The notes under the pieces are model-generated. The model was not told the DNA's origin and did no database searches. It saw nothing but the letters and a program-made list of their open reading frames with translations. The translations under genes and the position numbers were made by a program. This document shows, piece by piece, positions 9,878-18,500 of a stretch of DNA of 53,536 nucleotides. Every line of letters starts with the position of its first letter. Within the stretch, counting starts at the first letter, position 1. This stretch comes from Frankia sp. R82 (GTDB taxonomy: Bacteria > Actinomycetota > Actinomycetes > Frankiales > Frankiaceae): NCBI RefSeq assembly GCF_023716925.1, contig NZ_JAMQQG010000285.1, positions 1-53,536 of the forward strand. Direction: 5' to 3'.

Positions 9878-11376
9878 TGACGGCCGACAACGCCACGACC
9901 CTGCCCGATCCGACCACCCCCCTGGCCGCCGACCCACCTCCGGTCGCTCCGGCGCCGGATCCGGCTGACCTGGCCGGCCAGGTGATCGCGGCCCAGCACG
10001 GGTCCGACGCGCATGCGCTGGTCCGGTCGTTCGCGACCAACCCGGCGTTTCGGGCGGCGCAGTGGGAGGAGCTGACCACCGAGGGCAACCCGTGCCGGCG
10101 GCCCGTCCGCCCGGCGGACCTGACCTGGCTGAACTACGCCGCACCGCTGCGCGGCGACCAGCTGCTGAAGCTCTCCGGCCTGCTCGGCCACCGGATGCTG
10201 CGCAACATCTACGACGCCGACCTGCTCTACCTGCCGGCGCGGCGCAGCGATGCCGCCGACCGGGATGCCGCCGACTTCTACCACCCGGACAACCGGCTGC
10301 GCGGCGCCCTGGCCCGTCCGGTGCTCGAACGCCATCTGTTCTCGTTCCTCGAACCGCAGCGACCCGACCTGGCGACGACCACGCTCGACGCGGTGCGCGC
10401 CGAGCTGCACGGCTACTGGGAGCAGCGCCGCGACCATCCGGGGGACGCGTTCGTCGTGCTGCGCGGCACCCGCGACCGGCGGGAGGCGACGACGTTCGCG
10501 TTGCTGCAGCTGGCCGCCTACCTGCCGGCCACGCGCAACGCGACCGCCCGGGCGGCGCTCGGCGAGTACGACCTCGCCCAGCCGTCCGCGCGGGCCCTGC
10601 TGCTCGACGACTACCGCCGCTGGGCGAGCGACGGGCCGGCCTGGGCGGCACTGCTCGCCTCCGCCGGGCTCACCACGACGGTCGGCGCCTACTGGCAGCT
10701 CTACCTGAACACCTCCCTGGCCCGGGGCAACCACCTGCACCAGCTGTCCCGTGCGCCCGAACGGCATGCCGAACTGCTCGGCGCCTACGTCCACCAGCGC
10801 ATCGACGATGCCGCTGTCGCCGGGGTCTGGGCCGACGCGGTGGAGGAGGCCTTCGGTACCCGCCCGGCCCTGTTCACCCCGGACGGGGCGCCGGCGGTGA
10901 CACCCGCGGCGCTGGACGAGCTGGTGAACGCCCTGCTCGCCCCGCTGCTGACGGTGGGGGGTGAGGACGCGGTGCGGGCCTTCCACGGCGGGTTCGCCGA
11001 CGCCGCCCATCTCGCCCGCCGCCACGACCGGGATCTCGCCGAGCAGCTCGCCTGGGCGGACGCGATCGATGAGCACAAGGCCAGGGCCGAGGCGATCAAC
11101 GCCTACCTGGCCAACGAGCGGATCGAGGTCGATCTGGACACCTTCGTCGAGTCCTGCGACGAGACGTCCACGACCCACGTCCACGACGAGCACCGCCTGG
11201 TGATGATCGAATCCGGGGACATGCACTTCTGGAACAACGTCACCCACAAGATCTCGCTCAGTGACGGCGACAAGATTCTGATCCCCAGGTCCAGGCTGCA
11301 CGGCTCCACGGTGCTGTCCGGCTCCTGCACCTACCACCAGCCGATCATCCCCGACGAGATGTACGCCCGCTTCTGA
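9877..11376 (+). CDS. Heme-oxygenase-like diiron fold plus C-terminal cupin (SznF-like architecture)
   Basis: Of 499 residues, the first ~60 are Pro/Ala-rich, residues ~90-330 form an all-helical region with the pattern of heme-oxygenase-like diiron proteins (LPATRN, GLTTTVGAY, NTSLARGNHLH, H306-x3-D310), and residues ~418-490 form a cupin with H434-V-H436 and H475. Known: SznF, which makes the N-nitrosourea of streptozotocin, combines a diiron N-hydroxylase domain with an iron cupin that rearranges hydroxylated methylarginine. From memory its cupin ligands are H407, H409 and H448, and the spacing matches here. The helical domain does not show all the expected Glu/His ligands (no His ten residues after E230; Ala at 313), so it may have lost hydroxylase activity while the cupin is intact. 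Inference: it forms an N-N bond on an amino acid hydroxylated by the upstream YqcI/YcgG-MbtH protein. The start overlaps the NRPS stop, indicating translational coupling. Confidence 0.8.
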   Translation: MTADNATTLPDPTTPLAADPPPVAPAPDPADLAGQVIAAQHGSDAHALVRSFATNPAFRAAQWEELTTEGNPCRRPVRPADLTWLNYAAPLRGDQLLKLSGLLGHRMLRNIYDADLLYLPARRSDAADRDAADFYHPDNRLRGALARPVLERHLFSFLEPQRPDLATTTLDAVRAELHGYWEQRRDHPGDAFVVLRGTRDRREATTFALLQLAAYLPATRNATARAALGEYDLAQPSARALLLDDYRRWASDGPAWAALLASAGLTTTVGAYWQLYLNTSLARGNHLHQLSRAPERHAELLGAYVHQRIDDAAVAGVWADAVEEAFGTRPALFTPDGAPAVTPAALDELVNALLAPLLTVGGEDAVRAFHGGFADAAHLARRHDRDLAEQLAWADAIDEHKARAEAINAYLANERIEVDLDTFVESCDETSTTHVHDEHRLVMIESGDMHFWNNVTHKISLSDGDKILIPRSRLHGSTVLSGSCTYHQPIIPDEMYARF

Positions 11377-11377
11377 T

Positions 11378-11393
11378 CCGGCCTGGGGGCCGG
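11378..11393 (+). terminator. Short GC hairpin just after the NRPS operon
   Basis: A perfect 6-bp stem (CCGGCC / GGCCGG) with a 4-base loop begins two bases after the stop codon at 11376. There is no T tract, so terminator function is only a guess from position. Confidence 0.35.
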
Positions 11394-11515
11394 CCTCGCG
11401 TCCCCCGCCGGTCCCGATCCGCTCCGCCCGCGCTGTCGTGCCCGCCCTCGCCGTCCTGCCCTGCCGGTGCCGTCCTGGCTAGTACGGAAGGTAACCACAT
11501 CTCCGGACAGGGATG

Positions 11516-11552
11516 TTAGGTAAGGTTTCCTTGCATAGGTAAACCTTACTTG
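11516..11552 (+). promoter_or_regulatory. Palindromic iron-box-like operator (DtxR/IdeR type)
   Basis: Bases 11520-11549 form an interrupted palindrome with arms GTAAGGTTT and AAACCTTAC, preceded by TTAG (11516-11519). The arms resemble half-sites of the DtxR/IdeR/DmdR iron box (TTAGGTTAGGCTAACCTAA), and the site can be read as two overlapping boxes. It is an AT-rich island in the 363-base gap before the A-domain gene and the siderophore-binding gene. Inference: iron-loaded IdeR represses this transcript. The rest of the gap (11394-11515 and 11553-11739) shows no gene. Confidence 0.65.
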
Positions 11553-11739
11553 CTAGCGTCCCCTTCGACCGCCTCTGTCTGGGACGTCGCCCTGGAAACG
11601 TGCTGCTCAGAGGCAGGCGGTGTGGTCTGGGTCGGTGTCCGGCGCGCGGGACGGTCCGCGGCGCGGACGCTGCCACCGCCGACGCCGACGTGGAACAGAG
11701 GGGAGTGGCTGTGCAGCTGAGCGTCAAGGGCTCCGCTCC

Positions 11740-13410
11740 ATGACCAGGGCCGACGCCGCGGGGGCGGGTGCCGCTGCCGGCGGGCCGGAGACCCTGGCCT
11801 ACTGGAACGACTACAGCGCACCCCGCTCCACCACGACCGTCGTCGCGATGTTCGCCGACCAGGTGCGCCGCCGCGCCGACGAACCGGCACTGGTCGCGCC
11901 GTCCACCGGCGAACAGACGGTCCGGCTCACCTATGCCGAGCTCGGCACGCGGGTGTTCCAGCTGGCCCGCGCCCTGCGCGCCCGCGGCCTCGGCCCGGAG
12001 GACGTCGTCGGTATCCGGCTCGCCCGCTCGGCCGAGATGGTCGTCGCGGTGCTCGCCGCCGTGGTCGCCGGCGGCGCCTTCGTCCCCGTCGAACCCGCCT
12101 GGCCCGAGCAGCGCCGCCGCCGGGTGCTCACCGACGCACACACCCGCCTCGTCATCACGACCGCGGATGCTGGCGCTGCTTCTGCTGGCGGCGCTACCGC
12201 CGGTGGCGGGGCGGTCGAGGTCGACGGGGTGCCGGGCGTCGTGGTGGAACTGGCGGCCTGGGCGTTCGGCGACGAGTCGGCCGCGCCGCTGGACCTGCCG
12301 ATCCCGGGCGACGGGCTCGCCTACATCATGTTCACCTCCGGATCGACCGGAGCGCCCAAGGGCGCGATGATCCGCCACGACGCGATCGCCGAGCGGCTGC
12401 GCTGGCAGATCGAGGACCTGTTCGACTTCGGCCCGCAGGACGCCGCCCTGTTCAAGGCCCCGCTGTCGTTCGACATCTCGATCAACGAGATCCTGCTGCC
12501 GCTGGTCAGTGGCGGCCGGCTCGTCGTCGCCGAGCCGGACGGCGAGCTCGACCCGGGCTACCTGCTCGACCTCATCGCCGACGAACAGATCACCTTCGTC
12601 TACCTCGTCTCGTCGATGCTGGATGTTCTGCTCGAAGCCGCGCAGGACACCACCGACCTCGACTCGCTACGCCACGTCTGGTGCGGCGGGGAGGTGCTCT
12701 CACCTGCGCTGTTCACCCGGTTCCGGGAACAGCTCGACACCGCGCTCCACCACGGCTACGGCCCGGCCGAGACCACGATCGGCGTCTCACACGTCGTCTA
12801 CCGGGATTCGGCCGCGCGGCTGGCCGCGTCGATCGGACGGCCGAACCCGCACACCCAGCTGCACGTCCTCGACGAGGGCCTCACTGCCGTGCCGGACGGC
12901 GAGGTCGGTGAACTCTACGTCGCCGGCTTCCTGCTCGGACGGGGATATGTCCACAACGGCGGGCTGACCGCGGCGCGGTTCGTCGCGAACCCGTTTGCCA
13001 CCGACAGCACCCGGATGTACCGGACCGGGGATCTCGCCCGCTGGAACAGCGCCGGGTGGCTCGAGTTCGTCGGCCGCGCCGACAACCAGGTGAAGGTCCG
13101 CGGGATGCGCCTGGAGCTGGAGGAGGTCGAGGCGGCGCTGGCCACCCACCCCCGGGTCCGCCGCGCGGCGGTGGTGCTCTCCCGCGAGGGCGCCGCTCCC
13201 CACCTGCTCGCCTTCGTCGTTCCCGGCACCGAGGCCACCGAGGCCACCGAGGCCACCGAGGACGCCGCCGCCGTGCTGGCTGACGACGTGCTGGCCCACT
13301 GCGCCCGGCTGCTGCCCCAGTACATGGTGCCGAGCGCGGTCAGGGTGCTCGACACGCTGCCGGTCACCCCCGGAGGAAAAGTCGATCGTCGGGCCCTGAT
13401 GCCGACCTGA
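11740..13410 (+). CDS. Stand-alone adenylation enzyme (NRPS A domain)
   Basis: This 556-residue protein is an adenylation domain with no carrier domain attached. Core motifs are complete: A3 [13 protein letters not shown]4 [11 protein letters not shown]5 [13 protein letters not shown]7 YRTGDLA, A8 [15 protein letters not shown], and A10 [10 protein letters not shown] with the catalytic Lys. I read the pocket as D-I-N-Y-W-G-G-I-G-K, the same as the pocket of the upstream C-A-T synthetase, where the Lys is lost. Known: DINYWGGIGK is the code reported for N5-formyl-N5-hydroxyornithine in coelichelin synthetase. Inference: it activates the same unusual N-oxygenated residue and loads in trans the A-less module of NRPS 1, or the carrier of NRPS 2, or both. 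The frame is open from 11620, but the ATG at 11740 (AAGGG 11 bases before it) fits the start of the domain. The gene is the first downstream of the iron-box-like palindrome. A 9-bp repeat (coding Glu-Ala-Thr) lies near 13230-13260. Confidence 0.92.
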   Translation: MTRADAAGAGAAAGGPETLAYWNDYSAPRSTTTVVAMFADQVRRRADEPALVAPSTGEQTVRLTYAELGTRVFQLARALRARGLGPEDVVGIRLARSAEMVVAVLAAVVAGGAFVPVEPAWPEQRRRRVLTDAHTRLVITTADAGAASAGGATAGGGAVEVDGVPGVVVELAAWAFGDESAAPLDLPIPGDGLAYIMFTSGSTGAPKGAMIRHDAIAERLRWQIEDLFDFGPQDAALFKAPLSFDISINEILLPLVSGGRLVVAEPDGELDPGYLLDLIADEQITFVYLVSSMLDVLLEAAQDTTDLDSLRHVWCGGEVLSPALFTRFREQLDTALHHGYGPAETTIGVSHVVYRDSAARLAASIGRPNPHTQLHVLDEGLTAVPDGEVGELYVAGFLLGRGYVHNGGLTAARFVANPFATDSTRMYRTGDLARWNSAGWLEFVGRADNQVKVRGMRLELEEVEAALATHPRVRRAAVVLSREGAAPHLLAFVVPGTEATEATEATEDAAAVLADDVLAHCARLLPQYMVPSAVRVLDTLPVTPGGKVDRRALMPT

Positions 13411-13422
13411 CCGCGATCTGCC

Positions 13423-13478
13423 CAGTCCTCCGACCGCAGTCCTCCGACCACAGTCCTCCGACCACAGTCCTCCGACCG
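13423..13478. repeat. Four tandem 14-bp repeats
   Basis: Four head-to-tail copies of CAGTCCTCCGACC(A/G) lie at 13423-13436, 13437-13450, 13451-13464 and 13465-13478, between the A-domain gene and the binding-protein gene. The unit is not a multiple of three, as expected in non-coding DNA. No function is evident. Confidence 0.9.
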
Positions 13479-13515
13479 CGGCCGCGCGCTCGCGACAAAA
13501 GGAAACGAGACAGCA

Positions 13516-14511
13516 GTGCGAAAGAAAGCAAAGGTTCTTGCCGCGTTGTGGATGGCGATCGCGGCTCTGGCCATTGCGGCCGGCTGTGGCAGTAGCAGCG
13601 GCAGCGAGGATGGCGGGACGGCCTCGGCGGGTACGTCACCGGGTACCTTCCCGGTCACGTTGACGAACAAGTTCGGCAGCACGACCATCAGGTCCGCACC
13701 CAGGCGCATCATCGCCCTGAGCTTTGAAGAGGACACCCTCGCCACGCTCGGCATCACGCCGATCGCCCATGCGAAGGACGGCTACGGCGCGGACGGCGAT
13801 TTCCCCTGGTTGAAGGGCAAGCTCGACCTGTCCAAGAGCACCGGTCTCGAGGTCAGCGGTGACCTCAACCTCGAGCAGATCGCCGGGCTGCACCCCGACC
13901 TGATTCTTGCGACGAACTTCTACAACCTGGCCGACTACTACGACCGGCTGTCCAGGATTGCGCCCACCGTCGGCTACACCGAGGATGCCGGGATCGCGAC
14001 CTGGCAGGAGAACAGCACCCTGATCGGCAGGGCCGTCGGCCGAGAGGCAGACGTCCAGAAGGCCATCGCCGCCACCCAGAAGGTCATCGACGGGGTGAAG
14101 TCCGGCCTGCCGGGCCTCGCGGGCAGGACGTTCAGCTACTCGTACTACTACGAGCCGGGTGGCCTCGCGGTCATCGACGACCCGGAGACCGTCTCCGTCC
14201 AGCTCTACTCCGACCTCGGCCTCACACTCGCCCCGGGGGTGACGGCGAACGTCAAGGACCGCTCGCTCAGCATGGAGAAACTCGACGCTCTCGACGCCGA
14301 CTTCGTGCTCATCGGCTACGCCACCCCCGCACTGAAAACCGAGATGAACGCGAACAAGCTGTTCGCCGACATCCCCGGAGTCCGGGAGGGCCGCGTTCTG
14401 CAGGTCGACGCGTTCACCGCCGGTGTGGTCAACAACCCGACCATCCTGAACATCCCGTGGCAGCTTGACCGGCTCAAGCCGACCCTGACCAGGGTCTCCG
14501 CCGGCAGCTGA
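13516..14511 (+). CDS. Ferric-siderophore ABC transporter substrate-binding lipoprotein (FecB/FepB type)
   Basis: The 331-residue protein begins with a charged N-terminus, a hydrophobic stretch and a lipobox (LAIAAGC, Cys near residue 24), then a Ser/Gly linker, so it should be a lipid-anchored extracytoplasmic protein. The mature part has the two-lobed iron-complex binding protein pattern: PRRIIALSFEEDTLATLGI, LNLEQIAGLHPDLILAT and, near the end, DADFVLIGYA and REGRVLQVDAF. Known: this family delivers ferric siderophores or heme to FecCD-type permeases. No permease or ATPase follows in the window, so partners are encoded elsewhere. Its position behind the A-domain gene and the iron-box-like palindrome suggests it binds the product of this cluster. 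The start is GTG with GGAAACGAG upstream. Confidence 0.92.
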   Translation: MRKKAKVLAALWMAIAALAIAAGCGSSSGSEDGGTASAGTSPGTFPVTLTNKFGSTTIRSAPRRIIALSFEEDTLATLGITPIAHAKDGYGADGDFPWLKGKLDLSKSTGLEVSGDLNLEQIAGLHPDLILATNFYNLADYYDRLSRIAPTVGYTEDAGIATWQENSTLIGRAVGREADVQKAIAATQKVIDGVKSGLPGLAGRTFSYSYYYEPGGLAVIDDPETVSVQLYSDLGLTLAPGVTANVKDRSLSMEKLDALDADFVLIGYATPALKTEMNANKLFADIPGVREGRVLQVDAFTAGVVNNPTILNIPWQLDRLKPTLTRVSAGS

Positions 14512-14578
14512 TCCACCGATCCCGCAATCACACACAACCCCGTAATCGCCAGGGGCACTTGGTCCCGTGACTCTCCGG

Positions 14579-14610
14579 GGTCTTGACTTTTCCGGGTCTT
14601 AACTTTTCTG
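14579..14610. repeat. Two 16-bp direct repeats in the spacer before the GNAT gene
   Basis: GGTCTTGACTTTTCCG (14579-14594) and GGTCTTAACTTTTCTG (14595-14610) are adjacent near-identical copies. The first contains TTGACT, a possible -35 element, but no convincing -10 follows. The rest of the 14512-14855 spacer shows nothing I recognise. Confidence 0.5.
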
Positions 14611-14855
14611 GCCCCGGGCTTTCCTGGCTCCGGACGAGGGTCGGCCGGTCTCCGGATGACCGCCCGATCCTCCTCCGGCACTACCGCCCGCGCGACGCAG
14701 GCCACCACCATGCGCCGCGCGAGCTTGCTTTGCGTCAGAAACGGGTCGGTCGGGGTAACACGATCCGGAATATTCGGACGGAATCCGGCGGCACTCCCGG
14801 GTATATCTTCGCCCGGGTGCTTCCCCGCCGGCTCCGGCAGGCGGACCATCGTTTC

Positions 14856-15557
14856 ATGACGCTGACCTACGGGGTGCCGAGTCGCTGCGACATACCCACC
14901 GTCGTCACCTCGCGGCTGATCCTGCGGGGCTGGCGGCCCGAGGATCTCTCTCCGTACGCGGCGATGAACGCCGACCCGGAAACCATGCGTTATCTTGACG
15001 GCCCCTTCGGGGTGGACGCCACCGAACGTCTGGTCACCCACCTCATCGGCATGTGGGCGCTGCGCGGCCATGGCATGTGGGCGGTCGAGGAACGCGGCAG
15101 CGGCGAGTTTCTCGGCCGCGCTGGTTCCTACATAGCGCAGGGCTGGCCCGGCATCGAGGTCGCTGTGTCCATCCGCCGCGACCACTGGGGGATGGGCCTT
15201 GGCACCGAGGCGATCCGCGCCTCCCTGGACTTCGGTTTCGAACGACTCCCCGTCGACGAAATGATCACCTCGACGCACCGGGAGAACGTGGGCATGAACA
15301 GCATCGCCCACCGCCTCGGCATGACCTTCCGCGGTGTCGCCGACGTCGGCCCCTGGCGCGCCAGCAACGTCTATGCCATCACCCGCAGCGAATGGTGTGC
15401 CCGCCAGACGGCGGCTTCGGCGGCCTCGGCCGAGGCCGCATTACAGCATGTTCGGCAGAGCGGCCCTTCGTCGGATGAGTGCGCACCGGGTGGGTGTGCG
15501 CCGGTCGAGCGCCGTCACGGCGAGCAGATGTCGCGAAAGCGCACTCCCGGCAGGTAG
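14856..15557 (+). CDS. GNAT-family acetyltransferase (RimJ/RimL type)
   Basis: The body of this ~233-residue protein is a GNAT fold: TSRLILRGWRPEDLSPYAAM (strand 1 and helix 1), a YLDGPFG segment, the acetyl-CoA loop in RDHWGMGLGTEAIRASLDFGF, and the helix 4 region ENVGMNSIAHRLGMTFRG. This matches acetyltransferases that modify N-termini or small amines; the substrate cannot be read from sequence. A role in tailoring the siderophore is only suggested by proximity. The frame is open from 14583, but the ATG at 14856 fits the family start. The C-terminal ~50 residues are low in complexity and overlap by 43 bases the convergent gene on the other strand. Confidence 0.85.
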   Translation: MTLTYGVPSRCDIPTVVTSRLILRGWRPEDLSPYAAMNADPETMRYLDGPFGVDATERLVTHLIGMWALRGHGMWAVEERGSGEFLGRAGSYIAQGWPGIEVAVSIRRDHWGMGLGTEAIRASLDFGFERLPVDEMITSTHRENVGMNSIAHRLGMTFRGVADVGPWRASNVYAITRSEWCARQTAASAASAEAALQHVRQSGPSSDECAPGGCAPVERRHGEQMSRKRTPGR

Positions 15558-18500
15558 TACCGCCACGACGACGCATCCAGCCCACCGCCCGTACTGCGGC
15601 AGGCATAGGGCACGATCGTCCGTGCGACAAAGCGATCGACCGCGGCGAGATCCCACAGCCGGATCGTCCCGTCATTGGCCCCGGAGGCCAGCACCTTCCC
15701 GTCCGGCGAAAAGGCAAGCGACAAGGGTGAAAGGACATGCCCGGCCAACGGCTGTCCGATGGGTTTCAGCCTCGGCCAGGTGGCCGGATCGCTGCTGCCC
15801 CGTGGCCGGCCGAGCGAATCCGCGTCCGTCGCCCACAACCGCACCCCACGGCCAGCATCGGCGCTGGCCAGAATTCTGCGGTCGGGGGAGAACGCCGCCG
15901 CCCGCACCGCACCGGTGTCGATGTCGGCTTTGGCGATCCCCGGCTTTTCGGCGCCGCAGCAGATCCGCACGGTGAGCGCTCCCGTCGCCGGACCCGGCCC
16001 CGCGTCACCCTCGGCCGTCTGCCGATCGTCCTGCTGCGCGCCGCCGGCCGGTGCGGCCTGGCTGATGGGCGTGATCTGCCCGAGCCGGGCATCGGCCTGA
16101 ATCCGGCGGTCAGGGGACGGCACGAGCAACGGGCCGAACACCCCGGCATCCGTGGCGCCGACGGCGCCACCGTCCGGAAGGCTGCTCGTGCTGCTCGTGC
16201 TGCTCGTGCTGCTCGTGCTGCTCGTGCTGCTCGTGCTGCTCGTGCTGTATGGGCCGGTGGAGGTGGCGAGTCGGGGCGCGGCCAGGGTGGTCAGATCCCA
16301 GGTGAGCGTGATGCCGATGGAGTCGACCGCGGTCAGGCCCTGGCCGTCGGCGGTGAACCGGACCGCGGTGACGGGTCCGTGCAGTCCGGTCAGGGGATCG
16401 CCCAGCGCCTCGGACTCGTCGTCGTGCAGTCGCCAGAGCCGCACCGCCGCATCCGCCGCACCGGCGGCGAGCACGATCTCGCCACGACCGGTACGGACGA
16501 ACGCCAGGGCTGTCACCGGGGCGCCGACGGTGATGACGCCGGTCGGGTCGGCCGCGAGACTTTGCAGGAGGCTCTCCTGGCTGGCCAGGTCGGGATGGAC
16601 GCTCGCGGCGGCCAGGGCGAGTCGCAGCGCCTTCACCCGGTCGGTGGCTCGGGTGTCGTCCGCGGCGGCCAGCAACGAGTGTGCCAGGGTGGCGATCCTC
16701 GCCTGGTCGGCGCCACGCTGGGCGTCGCGGGCGTAGACGGTCTGCACCCCGGCGAGCGTGGCGCCGGTCAGGGCCACCGCCAGCGCGGTCGACAGCAGGC
16801 TGATGGTCCGCCGCCGGCGGCGACGGACCCGGCGGGCCTCGTCCTCGGCCTGCTGGTTGCAGGCGGCGAGGAACTGGCGGCCGGCCCGGTTCAGGTTGAC
16901 GACGGGCTCGGTACCCTTGCCGAACTGACTGTGCGCGCCCCACAGAGTCGTCGTGGCTCCGATGAGCCGGTCGGCGTCCCACAACGGCCCACCCCGGGCC
17001 CAGGCGGCGGCGGCTCGTTCCACCTGCCCCTCGGCGAACAGCGCCTCCTCCTTGTCCCGGATCACCGAGTCCAACGGCTGCCAGGCTGTCAGCAGCGCCT
17101 CGTGCACCACGCCCACCGCGGTGGTGCCAAGGCTCTCCCCCGGAGTCGACAGCAGCCGCTGTTCGACGAAGATCCCGAACGCCGTCCGCAGCGCATCCGA
17201 CGACAACTCCTCGAAGTCGACCCGGCGCCGGGTCCGCCGGCCCGCCTCGTCGATCGTGGCGAGCTCCGCCATGCTGGCGAGAATCGCCTGGCGTGGCAGC
17301 CCGGCCGCTTCCACCGCCTGCTCCAGCACCGCATCGGCCCGGCTGGCCAGCGCGCCGCGCACCCCGCCAAGCTGGTCGTACCGCGCCGCCGACAGCACGT
17401 CTCCGCGCGAGAGGCCACGGGCCAGCTCCTCCAGGGTGAACGCCAGCAGCGGTAGCGCATCGCCGGCCTCGGTGTCCTCCACCATCCGGCTGACCAGCTC
17501 CGGCGCCACCCGCAGCCCCGCCACCCGCGCCGGCTCGGTGATCACCACGCTGAGCATCTCGCGGGCCAACGGACGCAGCGGGAACGTGTGCAGGCTCGCA
17601 TTCCGCAGCTCCGGCACGGCGAACCACTGGTCCTGAAACTCCGACCGCACCGCCACCACCACCCGCACCGGCCCCGAGAGTCCCTCGGACAGCAGCGTGG
17701 CGAACTGCGAACGGGCCTGCGGCGTCGTCCGGGTGAACAGCTCCTCACCCTGGTCCACGACGATCAGCAGCCGGTCCCGAGCCGGCCCGGAGCCCGCCTC
17801 CAGCAGCTCCTCGGTGATCGACGCGAGCGCCCCCGACTCCTCCCGCAGCCGACGGTCGACCTCGGCGGCCGTCCACAGCACACCCACCGAATCGGCGGCG
17901 TTTGTCAGCGCCAACGCCAACTTGTGGGTCGGATCGCGACCGGGCACGAACGGCTGGGCGATCACCCACCCCGGCTCCTCACTGAACCGTGCCGTCAGCC
18001 CAGCACTGACCAGCGACGACTTTCCGCACCCCGACCCGCCGACGACCAGCAGCAGCCGACGGTCGCTCAGGGCCCGCAGCCGGTGCGCGAGCCGGCGCAG
18101 CTCGTCGTCCCGGCCGTAGAAGACCCGAGCCATGTCCCGGGTGAACGGCCGCAACCCCGGAAACGGTGACCGTTCCCACGCGCCCCGCCCGCCCGCCGCA
18201 TCAATGCGCCGCAACGCCACATCCAGATCTTCCGCCCATTGTGGATTGTCGACGGCCACCGCGTACTGCCGGTCGGCCAACAACGGCGAGGACGCCTCCG
18301 GCTGCGCCCGCAGCGGTACCAGCAGGCTGCCCACCTCGTGCGCTATCCCGATTTCGTACGCGCACCACGGCGAGGCGTTGTAGGCATCCGTGAGCACACA
18401 GACAACCGCGTCGGCGGCCCGAAGCTCCTGATGCAGACGTTCCTTCCAGAGATCACCCGGCGGGATTCCCTCCCGGATGTTGCGGGCCAGAAAAACCTGA

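Noticed and set aside
7028-10651. 1207-codon open frame on the minus strand
   Set aside because: It is antisense to the C-A-T synthetase and the cupin gene, both with clear domains. Its translation is Arg/Gly/Pro/Ala-rich with no motif, as expected of a shadow frame in GC-rich DNA.
4600-11376. Thioesterase domain for product release
   Set aside because: Neither synthetase ends in a thioesterase; the first ends after the E domain and the second after the carrier domain.
13423-13478. CRISPR array
   Set aside because: Repeats are directly adjacent with no spacers and no cas genes are present; these and the other arrays are simple tandem repeats.
1-14511. Classical hydroxamate siderophore pathway (ornithine N-monooxygenase plus formyl- or acyltransferase)
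   Set aside because: No FAD N-monooxygenase or formyltransferase is encoded in the window. Upstream sequence is not visible, so this is not excluded for the whole cluster.
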